Below, in pieces: positions 1 to 6,037 of a stretch of DNA of 8,158 nucleotides. The translations under genes and the position numbers were made by a program. The stretch is from assembly GCA_008501835.1 (NCBI GenBank), contig QQUB01000024.1:1-8158 (forward strand), written 5' to 3'. Origin of the DNA: Bacteroidota bacterium. Its GTDB lineage: Bacteria; Bacteroidota; Bacteroidia; Chitinophagales; Saprospiraceae. Every line of letters starts with the position of its first letter. The stretch's first letter is position 1. The notes beneath the pieces were generated by a model. It was not told the origin of the DNA. It did no database searches and was given only the letters and a program-made list of their open reading frames with translations.

Positions 1-1
1 C

Positions 2-2746
2 GGTGAGGTCCAGCTTGGAATATATGCAGAGCTTCCCATCATTTTCGGGCAAAACAAGGCTGCCATGATTCTGAATAAATGGCAACCCGGCGGAACCGGC
101 CAAAATTCAGGAGATTCAGGAACCTATGTCATTGTGGATTGTGATGGGTTTGTTGAAATGGGGCTGGAAGCTGATTTTATTATGAGCCGGGATTGGGTAA
201 TTCCTACTGATGAAAACGGAGACCCATTAAGTGAAGGGAGGGTGACTTCACATCTGCAGACCGTCGTTTACGACCTCAATGATATGCTGTTTGATATCAC
301 GATACCTGCTTTTGTGATCAAATCCATGCCAGATGTTGCCTTTAACATTCAAAGTGCTGTTTTGGATTTCAGTGATTTCAGGAATTCACACAATATGGTT
401 TTCCCGGAAACTTACAGCCAGGACAACCTTCTGGGGGGGAACCCTAACTTATGGCGAGGCGTTTATGTCAAATCTTTTGATGTGATGTTGCCAAGGCAAT
501 TTTCCAAACGAAATTGTGAGAACCCCAGTCAGTTGGATAATTGCAGGTTTACATTTGGAACAGAAGATTTGTTGATTGATGAGTTTGGGGTGAGCGGATA
601 TTTCTATGCCGACAACGTTTTTACTTTGGATGACGGTAAAATGGATACCTGGAAGTTTTCTCTGGATCACATTGAAATTGATGTGGTGGTAAATGAGGTT
701 ATGGCCTTTGGTTTTGCCGGAGAAGTCGGTGTTCCGGTGGCCAATCAAAACAAACCATTTGGGTATGCAGCCTTTCGGAATATTGATAACGATACGTATT
801 CCTTTTCCGTGATCAACAGGTCGGATATGGAATTCAGTATTTTCCAGGCTGTTGATGTGAGTATTGATTCAAGTTCTACTTTGAATGTAGTAGTGACTTC
901 AGATGCTTTTATCCCTACAGCGGTATTAACTGGTAGTTTTGGGATTAATGCCAAATTTGATCCTTCATCAGATGATGAGGAGGCCATGATCGAAGTGGTT
1001 GGTCTGGAGTTTACCAAGTTGCTGGTGAGAACGGAGGCTCCCAAATTGAGTATTGACGCCAATGGAGGAAGCATTGCGCTAACATCAGGGTTAAATCTTG
1101 CCGGACTTCCTGTTTCCATTTCAGACATAATGTTGATGGCGGTCCCCGGTCAGCCTGATCAGATGGAGTTGAGTTTCAGTGTTAATGTCAATTTCATGGG
1201 TGAGGACGACGGAGGATTCGCGGCAACCACCAATTTTGGGATAGTGGGCCGATTAGAAGAAGATGTTGAGGGAACAAACCAGGAGCCTGTGGATGTCTGG
1301 GTTTATGATCATCTGAAATTTAATCAGGCGGAAATCTATATGCAGTTTTCTGATAAATTAACCATTGAAGGTTTTGTAGCCGTTTTCCACAATGATCCCG
1401 TTTACGGAAAAGGGTACCAGGGAAATCTCACGGTGAATATCATCAATAAGTTTACCGTTGTTGCCGGTACTGTTTTTGGAAATACGGGAGAGTTCAGTTA
1501 CTGGAATTTTGACGCCTTACTGGAGTCAGACGATTGGGGAATTCCTCTTTTTGGTCCGATTGAAGCCAATGGTTTTGGTGGAGGTGCATATCATAATATG
1601 CGGATGGTAGGCATTGATCCCGTTCCTTCTTCCAATCTCGGAGTTTCGCTTACCGGAGCGCAGTATGTCCCTGATCAGGCAGTCAAATTGGGGTTGAAAG
1701 CCATGATGGCTCTTACCTCGACGGGTGGATCAATGGATGGTATAGTCACCTTTGAGATCGCTTTTGGTCAAAACCTGAATTTATTGGAAATACTCTTTTA
1801 CGGCCGAATGGATTTTACTGTTCCGGAGTCCATCACCAATGGTATCAACAGAATAACTTCGAAGCTGGATCAATTGAATCTCTCGATGGAGGAAACTGAG
1901 GAACAAATTGAGCAGGAAATAGCCACTCAGAGTGAAGACATTCTTGCAGGTGCTTTTTTGATGCGTATGAATTTTGAAGCAGGTTTGGAGTTCCAGGCCA
2001 CTTTTGAGGCACAGATTGATGTTGCGAATCATTTTCTGGTGGGCAATGGTGTAGTTGATATTTTCTTTTCTGAGCCTCAGGATCGCTGGCATTTATATAT
2101 AGGAGGTTATAGTAATGGAGCAGTCACCATTCCTGTGCTTGATCAGGAGGATGAGGTAAGTATTTATCCGGTTCAGGTGACCATCACTTACGAGAATGAT
2201 CCTGGGACGGCTGATGATGATATTGTTGTTCAGGCATCAGCATATTTCCTCATGGGCAATGATATTCCGGGGCCTCCGCCATTGGACCCTGCTGCAGCTG
2301 CCGTTTTCGGCATCCAGGATAACCGGGAAGATCTTGGCGATAATGCTGCCTTGGGGACTGGTTTCGCTTTTGGAGCTAATGTGTTTTTCCATATTTATTA
2401 CAAAAAGGCAGCCAAGCGATATGTAACCCTGGAAGGAGGTGCCGGATTTGATTTTGCGCTACTCAAATATAATGAAGGTTCTGTTTGTTCCTTATCAGGT
2501 ACAAGCCCCCATGGTTTAAAATACTGGCGGGCAACTGGAAATATCTGGGCTTACCTGGCCGCCTATGGGAAATGGTGGGGTGTTAATTTTAATACTGCCC
2601 TTGGTGTGATGTTGGCAGGAGATGGACCTCGACCTTCTTCCTTTCACATTGATGCTTTCCTCAATTTTGGAATTTTTGATCTACATCTCCAAAAAGATAT
2701 TGGTACCGAGTGCGGTGCTGTTGTTGGTGGCAATAATAATTTTTAA
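2..2746 (+). CDS. Large beta-rich protein of unknown function, 5'-truncated by window edge
   Basis: The reading frame is open from the first complete codon at position 2 to a TAA at 2744-2746, about 914 codons. An ATG at 65 exists, but 21 sense codons precede it in frame with no stop, so the true start most likely lies outside the window. I do not recognise the family. The visible part consists of alternating hydrophobic and polar stretches typical of beta-strands, rich in Gly, Asp, Asn and Phe, with few cysteines. One short charged, Glu/Gln-rich segment (nt about 1843-1940) could be helical or coiled-coil. It is followed by more strand-like sequence and a Pro-rich linker (nt about 2265-2290). 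The last ~130 residues are aromatic- and glycine-rich and could resemble outer-membrane or secreted beta structure. No type IX secretion C-terminal domain is evident. The fibronectin-type gene follows after 30 bases on the same strand, suggesting one transcript and a shared role at the cell surface. That role is inference only. Confidence 0.9.
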   Translation, partial: GEVQLGIYAELPIIFGQNKAAMILNKWQPGGTGQNSGDSGTYVIVDCDGFVEMGLEADFIMSRDWVIPTDENGDPLSEGRVTSHLQTVVYDLNDMLFDITIPAFVIKSMPDVAFNIQSAVLDFSDFRNSHNMVFPETYSQDNLLGGNPNLWRGVYVKSFDVMLPRQFSKRNCENPSQLDNCRFTFGTEDLLIDEFGVSGYFYADNVFTLDDGKMDTWKFSLDHIEIDVVVNEVMAFGFAGEVGVPVANQNKPFGYAAFRNIDNDTYSFSVINRSDMEFSIFQAVDVSIDSSSTLNVVVTSDAFIPTAVLTGSFGINAKFDPSSDDEEAMIEVVGLEFTKLLVRTEAPKLSIDANGGSIALTSGLNLAGLPVSISDIMLMAVPGQPDQMELSFSVNVNFMGEDDGGFAATTNFGIVGRLEEDVEGTNQEPVDVWVYDHLKFNQAEIYMQFSDKLTIEGFVAVFHNDPVYGKGYQGNLTVNIINKFTVVAGTVFGNTGEFSYWNFDALLESDDWGIPLFGPIEANGFGGGAYHNMRMVGIDPVPSSNLGVSLTGAQYVPDQAVKLGLKAMMALTSTGGSMDGIVTFEIAFGQNLNLLEILFYGRMDFTVPESITNGINRITSKLDQLNLSMEETEEQIEQEIATQSEDILAGAFLMRMNFEAGLEFQATFEAQIDVANHFLVGNGVVDIFFSEPQDRWHLYIGGYSNGAVTIPVLDQEDEVSIYPVQVTITYENDPGTADDDIVVQASAYFLMGNDIPGPPPLDPAAAAVFGIQDNREDLGDNAALGTGFAFGANVFFHIYYKKAAKRYVTLEGGAGFDFALLKYNEGSVCSLSGTSPHGLKYWRATGNIWAYLAAYGKWWGVNFNTALGVMLAGDGPRPSSFHIDAFLNFGIFDLHLQKDIGTECGAVVGGNNNF

Positions 2747-2776
2747 CCCAATCTCTAAATCAAAATAGATAATAAC

Positions 2777-4861
2777 ATGCGCTTTTCTTTTACCACCATA
2801 GCTTGTATAGTGTTGATATTTTTTTCCGGCAGTTTAAATGCTTTCCAGCAACCAGACAATAATCCTGTCCTGAAGCTGAAGTATAAAGTAATAAATGGAA
2901 AAGTAATGATACGCTGGATACCTGAAGACCCTTTGACCTGGGAGATTGGTTTACGTCAAGGTTATATTCTTGAAAAGTACTTAATTTCTGAGGCAGAAGG
3001 CTCGGGTAAACAATTGGTCTTTAAAACCAAGGAACCCATTTTACCAATGGACTACAATGCCTGGGAGGAATTTTCAACCGAAGATCAAGTAATACTTCTT
3101 CGGGATCTGATCTTTATTGACCAAAAAGATGATCAGTGGATTGAGGACCATTACCCGGATGACTTTTATGATATATCAAAGAGGAATAGGAGTCGTTTTT
3201 TGTTTTCCAACTTTATTCAAAACAGCCATTTTAACTATACACTTAAGGCTGGATTAGGTTTTTTGGATGAGGATGTAAAACCAGGCGAGGAATATCTGTA
3301 CCGGATTTATTTGGCAAATGGAGTCCCCTCTTCTGCAGTCGAATTGAATATTAAACCAAATGATTATTCTGAGGCTTCGTTGCCGGAATTGAATTGTGAA
3401 TCTGGAAGTGAGCAAATAAAGTTCGCCTGGAATACCAAAGATTTTGTTGATGACTATTATGGTTATACACTGAGTTGGTCAGAAAATGGAATTGATTTTC
3501 AGGCCATGTCTGAAGCTCCATTTTTTAATATCTACGACCATTTGGATACCCTTGAGTTATTTGATAATTTCTACCACACCTGGTCCTGGCCCAAAAAGGA
3601 TACGACCTTTTGGTTTCGGCTGCAGGGTGCAGATTATTTCGGAGGAATTAGCGAACAATTTTCAGTTTGCTCCGGGTCTGGATTTGAACCGGTAACTTTT
3701 AGCCCCACAATTACCAAGTCCCTGCAGTCAGATAGCAATTTTGCCATCATTCATTGGAAATTAGAGAATGAATTTCAACATCTGATCGAAGAATTCCAGG
3801 TGTTCCGTTCGGACAGTATGGATGGGGTTTACAGACCTCTTTTGACGGGCATCGATCCTGTAGACCGGTCGGTAAGTGTCAGGATGGTTGAATTGACTAA
3901 TTATTACAGAATTGTTGCCGTTCCATTTAGAGGGCCGAAGGTTTCATCCTTCCCGACTTTAGTAATGGGAATTGATGAAATTCCTCCTTCGGTACCTGCG
4001 AATTTTGAGGGGGAAATAGATTCGATGGGGGTGGTTCGTTTCACCTGGGATGCCAATTTGGAAACGGATCTTGACGGTTATGTCATTTACAAATCTTATG
4101 TGAAAGAAGCAGATTTTGCCAGAATCACTTCCAGGTCACTGAAAACCACATCTTTCAACGATACGGTCAATATGCAATCCGGCAATGAACTGGTTTATTA
4201 TAAACTTCAGGCAGTGGATAAGGTTAATAATCGTTCTGCCTTTTCTGAGGTACTGGAGATTAAAAAGGTGGATGTCTTTCCTCCGGCTGAACCATACATT
4301 CATTCTGTAAAGCAAACAACTGATCATATTGAGGTAAAATGGTATGATAGCGGTAGTAAGGATGTTGTACTGCACAAACTTTTTAGAAAAAACCTGGAGG
4401 ATGACCATGGCTGGTCTTTGCTGGAGCAGTTGGTAAAGGATAGTTCACCATCTGTTTATAAGGATTTTGATGTGAAAACCGGCGAAAAATATGCCTACAC
4501 ACTTGTTGCTGTTGATGATGACGGTTTGGTATCTGATTTTGCCAAAGTGGCTATTGGTAAGCTTGTTGATCACAAATTAATACCGGCTATTACGGATCTT
4601 GATATTTCTTATGTGCCTGATAACAATGAGGTTGTGATCAACTGGAATTACGAAACATCTGATTTGTATAAAGTGGTCATTTATAAAGGACGGGATATTA
4701 ACCGAATTAGCCAATTAGATATCGTTGATGGCGAAACTGAAGACTTCCAGGACAGACAGGTTCGTGCGGATCATTCCTATGTATACGTTTTAAGAGCTGT
4801 TTTTGATGACGGAACAAAGTCGGCGTTTTCGGAGAAATTGGAAATAACTATTCCAAAGTAG
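2777..4861 (+). CDS. Secreted multi-domain fibronectin type III-like protein
   Basis: This is a 694-residue protein with a typical signal peptide: Met-Arg, a hydrophobic core at residues 4-19, and likely cleavage after Ala22 before FQQP. The rest reads as a string of fibronectin type III-like beta-sandwich modules at roughly residues 30-193 (divergent, with an insertion at about 85-155), 203-300, 306-400, 402-498, 501-596 and 603-693. The fourth is the clearest: a Pro-Pro-x-x-Pro linker, a Trp in strand B (FTWDAN), 'LDGYVIYK' in strand C and 'YYKLQAVDKVNNRSAFSE' near the end. Such modules mediate protein or polysaccharide contacts; no catalytic motif is visible. The protein ends with the last module, so no type IX sorting domain follows, and it may be periplasmic or released. 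The ATG at 2777 is supported by the signal peptide directly after it. The leader is A/T-rich with no Shine-Dalgarno sequence, usual for Bacteroidota. The stop codon lies directly against the first REP hairpin. Confidence 0.92.
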   Translation: MRFSFTTIACIVLIFFSGSLNAFQQPDNNPVLKLKYKVINGKVMIRWIPEDPLTWEIGLRQGYILEKYLISEAEGSGKQLVFKTKEPILPMDYNAWEEFSTEDQVILLRDLIFIDQKDDQWIEDHYPDDFYDISKRNRSRFLFSNFIQNSHFNYTLKAGLGFLDEDVKPGEEYLYRIYLANGVPSSAVELNIKPNDYSEASLPELNCESGSEQIKFAWNTKDFVDDYYGYTLSWSENGIDFQAMSEAPFFNIYDHLDTLELFDNFYHTWSWPKKDTTFWFRLQGADYFGGISEQFSVCSGSGFEPVTFSPTITKSLQSDSNFAIIHWKLENEFQHLIEEFQVFRSDSMDGVYRPLLTGIDPVDRSVSVRMVELTNYYRIVAVPFRGPKVSSFPTLVMGIDEIPPSVPANFEGEIDSMGVVRFTWDANLETDLDGYVIYKSYVKEADFARITSRSLKTTSFNDTVNMQSGNELVYYKLQAVDKVNNRSAFSEVLEIKKVDVFPPAEPYIHSVKQTTDHIEVKWYDSGSKDVVLHKLFRKNLEDDHGWSLLEQLVKDSSPSVYKDFDVKTGEKYAYTLVAVDDDGLVSDFAKVAIGKLVDHKLIPAITDLDISYVPDNNEVVINWNYETSDLYKVVIYKGRDINRISQLDIVDGETEDFQDRQVRADHSYVYVLRAVFDDGTKSAFSEKLEITIPK

Positions 4862-4923
4862 GTGGGACAGGAGTCCCACGCCTTGGTCCGTTTAAGACAG
4901 TGATGTCTTAACGAGCAGGGTAG
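4862..4923 (+). repeat. REP unit, forward copy left of the RAYT gene
   Basis: Two hairpins lie in series. Hairpin A has a perfect 7-bp stem GTGGGAC (4862-4868) / GTCCCAC (4873-4879) around the loop AGGA. Hairpin B has stem TTAAGAC (4892-4898) / GTCTTAA (4905-4911) around AGTGAT, extended by a CG/CG pair (4889-4890 with 4912-4913) beyond one bulged T at 4891. It is followed by CGAGCA and GGGTAG. The unit matches 5806-5867 at 59 of 62 positions. It begins on the base after the fibronectin gene's stop codon. No T-tract follows either hairpin, so it is not a standard intrinsic terminator, though it may protect or attenuate the transcript. Confidence 0.85.
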
Positions 4924-4927
4924 ATGT

Positions 4928-4953
4928 GTACTACATGAATGTAGTAACGAACA
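4928..4953 (+). repeat. Variant REP hairpin B plus CGAACA
   Basis: TACTACAT (4929-4936) and ATGTAGTA (4939-4946) are perfect inverted repeats. Allowing a four-base loop TGAA, the stem is 7 bp. The hairpin is followed by CGAACA at 4948-4953. It aligns without gaps, over 20 bases, to hairpin B of the unit just upstream and of the inverted unit, with paired substitutions in the stem. It lacks its own hairpin A and sits 36 bases after the previous CGARCA motif, joined by a linker beginning GGGTAG. Confidence 0.7.
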
Positions 4954-5096
4954 AATTGGATAAAGGATGAAATCGTAGCAAAAAGTGAGGAATATGAGAT
5001 GTGAAAGTTATAACGAACAGCTTGTATTTTTTGTGCTTGTTATTTCGAAAGAACAGTAGTTGGAAATGAAAAATTTGACTGATTTTAATAAACATT
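4954..5096. other. Non-coding stretch with decayed REP traces
   Basis: No gene or RNA is visible here. The only recognisable element is an ACGAACA at 5013-5019, exactly 66 bases (twice 33) after the ACGAACA at 4947-4953, preceded by AAGTTAT as in the downstream 33-bp units. A looser relative, CGAAAGAACA, occurs at 5046-5055. The sequence before these motifs no longer folds into a clear hairpin. I read this as a degraded version of the tandem array on the other side of the transposase gene. Confidence 0.4.
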
Positions 5097-5112
5097 CAGG
5101 TCAATTGACCTG
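5097..5112. repeat. Perfect 16-bp palindrome
   Basis: CAGGTCAATTGACCTG equals its own reverse complement. With no spacer it is more like a dimeric protein-binding site than an RNA hairpin, although a cruciform is possible. It lies about 100 bases upstream of the RAYT start and does not resemble the REP hairpins. It could be an operator for the RAYT gene or a remnant of another repeat; nothing in the sequence decides this. Confidence 0.55.
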
Positions 5113-5118
5113 CAGAAC

Positions 5119-5147
5119 AACATGCTTTTTTTTAAAAAAAACATGTT
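5119..5147. repeat. Imperfect palindrome with T8A8 core
   Basis: AACATG, one extra C, eight T, eight A and then CATGTT form a nearly perfect inverted repeat. Its right arm overlaps the CGAACA tail of the inverted REP unit, read on the minus strand. The T8A8 core would be intrinsically bent and easily melted. It could serve as an upstream promoter element or an end of the repeat element. It is not a good intrinsic terminator, because the T run is inside the stem rather than after a G/C stem. Confidence 0.5.
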
Positions 5148-5198
5148 CGCTACGACATCCATGTCGTAGGCGGATAAAGGTTTCGGACTCCTGTCCGC
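5143..5198 (-). repeat. REP unit, inverted copy in the RAYT leader
   Basis: Read on the minus strand, this unit has the same order as the forward copies. Hairpin A has a 5-bp stem, CGGAC and GTCCG, around the same AGGA loop (plus-strand 5184-5197). A spacer CCTTTATCCGC follows. Hairpin B is CTACGACAT, then GG, then ATGTCGTAG (plus-strand 5150-5169), and CGAACA closes the unit. Hairpin B is 20 bases long as in the other copies and differs from them at paired positions. It ends 17 bases before the RAYT start codon, so it lies in that gene's leader and could affect its expression. Confidence 0.8.
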
Positions 5199-5215
5199 AT
5201 TAATAAATAAAAGTT

Positions 5216-5803
5216 ATGAGATATAAAATATTAGATCAAAATGGTATGAATTTTCTGACCATGACGATTGTTGAGTGGATTGATCTTTTTACAAGGCCTG
5301 TATACTCAAATATTGTCCTGGATAGTCTCCGGTTTTGTCAGGAGAAAAAGGGACTGGTCGTTTTTGCCTATGTAATTATGCCCAGTCACCTTCACCTCAT
5401 TGTCAGAACGGATAATTCTATTGGTTTATCAAGGATAATCCAATCCTTTAAAACCTATACTTCCAACCAATTTCTGGATTATATCAATGATTGGAAAAAA
5501 CCGGAGAGCAGGAGAAAATGGTTGTTAAACCACTTTGCTTTCAATGCAAGGAAGAACAGGACCAACAGCAAGCATAATCTCTGGGTTGGAGATAACCACC
5601 CGATTGCACTGTATACTCCAAAGGTCATTCGAACAAAACTGAATTATATTCATAATAATCCTGTAGAAGCTGAAGTGGTTAACAAGCCGGAGCATTACCG
5701 GTTTTCGAGTGCTTCCAATTATGTGAGTGGCAATGGAGTGCTGGATGTTACTATTATTGAGGATATCTGGAATGATACTGGGTTTGTTTTTACGGGGATG
5801 TGA
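5216..5803 (+). CDS. REP-associated tyrosine transposase (RAYT, IS200-like Y1 family)
   Basis: This 195-residue protein belongs to the HUH single-strand DNA endonuclease superfamily, which nicks and joins hairpin DNA through a 5'-phosphotyrosine. The metal-binding HUH motif is His58-Leu-His60 in 'MPSHLHLIV'. The probable nucleophile is Tyr144 in 'LNYIHNNPVEAEVV', the usual Y-I-x-x-N-P signature of this group. Also family-like are the N-terminal 'WIDLFTR', the 'ESRRKWLL' segment at 97-104, the 'LWVGDNHPI' segment at 122-130 and the C-terminal 'HYRFSSASNY'. Where I expect a Trp-Gln pair near residue 123-124, this protein has Trp-Val, a possible deviation. Length and motif order are full, with no frameshift, so it may be active. 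The first ATG gives the usual family N terminus (MRYK). The leader holds an inverted REP hairpin, and a forward REP starts 3 bases after the stop. This fits an enzyme acting on these repeats. Confidence 0.93.
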   Translation: MRYKILDQNGMNFLTMTIVEWIDLFTRPVYSNIVLDSLRFCQEKKGLVVFAYVIMPSHLHLIVRTDNSIGLSRIIQSFKTYTSNQFLDYINDWKKPESRRKWLLNHFAFNARKNRTNSKHNLWVGDNHPIALYTPKVIRTKLNYIHNNPVEAEVVNKPEHYRFSSASNYVSGNGVLDVTIIEDIWNDTGFVFTGM

Positions 5804-5805
5804 GT

Positions 5806-5867
5806 GTGGGACAGGAGTCCCATGCCTTGGCCCGTTTAAGACAGTGATGTCTTAACGAACAGGGTAG
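5806..5867 (+). repeat. REP unit, forward copy right of the RAYT gene
   Basis: The unit is nearly identical to 4862-4923 (three substitutions in 62). Hairpin A is GTGGGAC (5806-5812), loop AGGA, then GTCCCAT (5817-5823), the outermost pair now being G-T. Hairpin B is TTAAGAC (5836-5842), loop AGTGAT, then GTCTTAA (5849-5855), followed by CGAACA and GGGTAG. It starts three bases after the RAYT stop codon and leads directly into the tandem array, the right half of its hairpin B being the first array unit. Confidence 0.85.
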
Positions 5868-5960
5868 TGTAAGTTATTGATGTCTTAACGAACAGGGTAG
5901 TGTAAGTTATTGATGTCTTAACGAACAGGGTAGTGTAAGTTATTGATGTCTTAACGAACA
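5846..5960 (+). repeat. 33-bp tandem array derived from REP hairpin B
   Basis: There are three full 33-bp units starting at 5846, 5879 and 5912 and a 16-bp partial unit at 5945-5960. Each contains GATGTCTTAACGAACA; the full units continue with GGGTAGTGTAAGTTATT. Full units are identical as far as I can read, implying recent expansion or active homogenisation. Set out as hairpin B plus tail, each unit is a 20-base hairpin region, CGAACA, and a 7-base linker GGGTAGT. Within the array the left stem arm reads TAAGTTA instead of TAAGACA, so the stem is weakened while the right arm is unchanged. The period is a multiple of three, which creates a spurious open frame on the minus strand. Confidence 0.9.
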
Positions 5961-6037
5961 TTGAGTCGACTACGAATAGGGCGCCCTTACAAAGTAATGG
6001 TAGCATTGAATAAAAAATTAACACCAAAAAATAACAA
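5961..6037 (+). promoter_or_regulatory. Leader of the repeat-protein gene, no clear promoter
   Basis: This holds AGTCGACT (5964-5971), a decayed CGAATAGGG reminiscent of the array tail, a 10-bp perfect palindrome AGGGCGCCCT (5978-5987), and an A-rich leader before the ATG at 6038. TAGCATTG at 6001-6008 is one base away from the Bacteroidota -7 consensus TAnnTTTG, but no matching -33 TTTG lies at the right distance. The gene's promoter is therefore not firmly placed and may lie within or before the REP array. Confidence 0.3.

Larger units (their letters stand above)
4862..5960. mobile_element. REPtron-like element: RAYT gene with flanking REP units
   Basis: This interval groups one transposase-family gene with related hairpin repeats on both sides: a forward unit at 4862-4923, a hairpin variant at 4928-4953, an inverted unit at 5143-5198, a forward unit at 5806-5867 and a tandem array to 5960. 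The layout matches the known association of REP-associated tyrosine transposases with the short palindromes they process. The boundaries are my choice, from the first to the last recognisable repeat. I see no classical insertion-sequence terminal repeats or target-site duplication. RAYTs are generally regarded as domesticated, spreading REP units more than themselves, so this may not be an autonomously mobile unit. Confidence 0.7.

Noticed and set aside
65..67. ATG as the start of the first gene
   Set aside because: The frame stays open to the left edge for 21 codons of similar composition, the following residues show no signal peptide, and the gene is more likely truncated by the window.
745..1128. 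Minus-strand open frame inside the large beta-rich gene, and other overlapping frames in the long genes
   Set aside because: They lie wholly inside well-supported genes in other frames, have no signal peptide or recognisable motif, and are best explained as shadow frames.
4862..4913. Intrinsic terminator after the fibronectin gene
   Set aside because: Stable hairpins are present but no T-tract follows either stem, and the same unit recurs elsewhere, so REP is the better explanation. A termination effect is not excluded.
5119..5147. Bidirectional intrinsic terminator at the T8A8 palindrome
   Set aside because: The T and A runs are within the stem and the G/C content is too low. The usual G/C stem followed by a T run is missing on both strands.
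5846..5960. CRISPR array
   Set aside because: The units are identical over their whole 33 bases with no variable spacers, and no cas genes are nearby.
5978..5987. AGGGCGCCCT palindrome as an operator
   Set aside because: A single 10-bp palindrome with no repeated partner or conserved context cannot be assigned a function, so it is only mentioned in the leader entry.
6001..6008. Bacteroidota -7 promoter element TAnnTTTG before the repeat-protein gene
   Set aside because: TAGCATTG has one mismatch and there is no -33 TTTG at a suitable distance. In A/T-rich DNA this match is weak.
5836..6027. Minus-strand open frame of 63 codons with an 11-residue repeat
   Set aside because: It is produced by the 33-bp tandem array, whose period is divisible by three. 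It has no family resemblance, crosses the hairpins, and its period mirrors the DNA repeat exactly.
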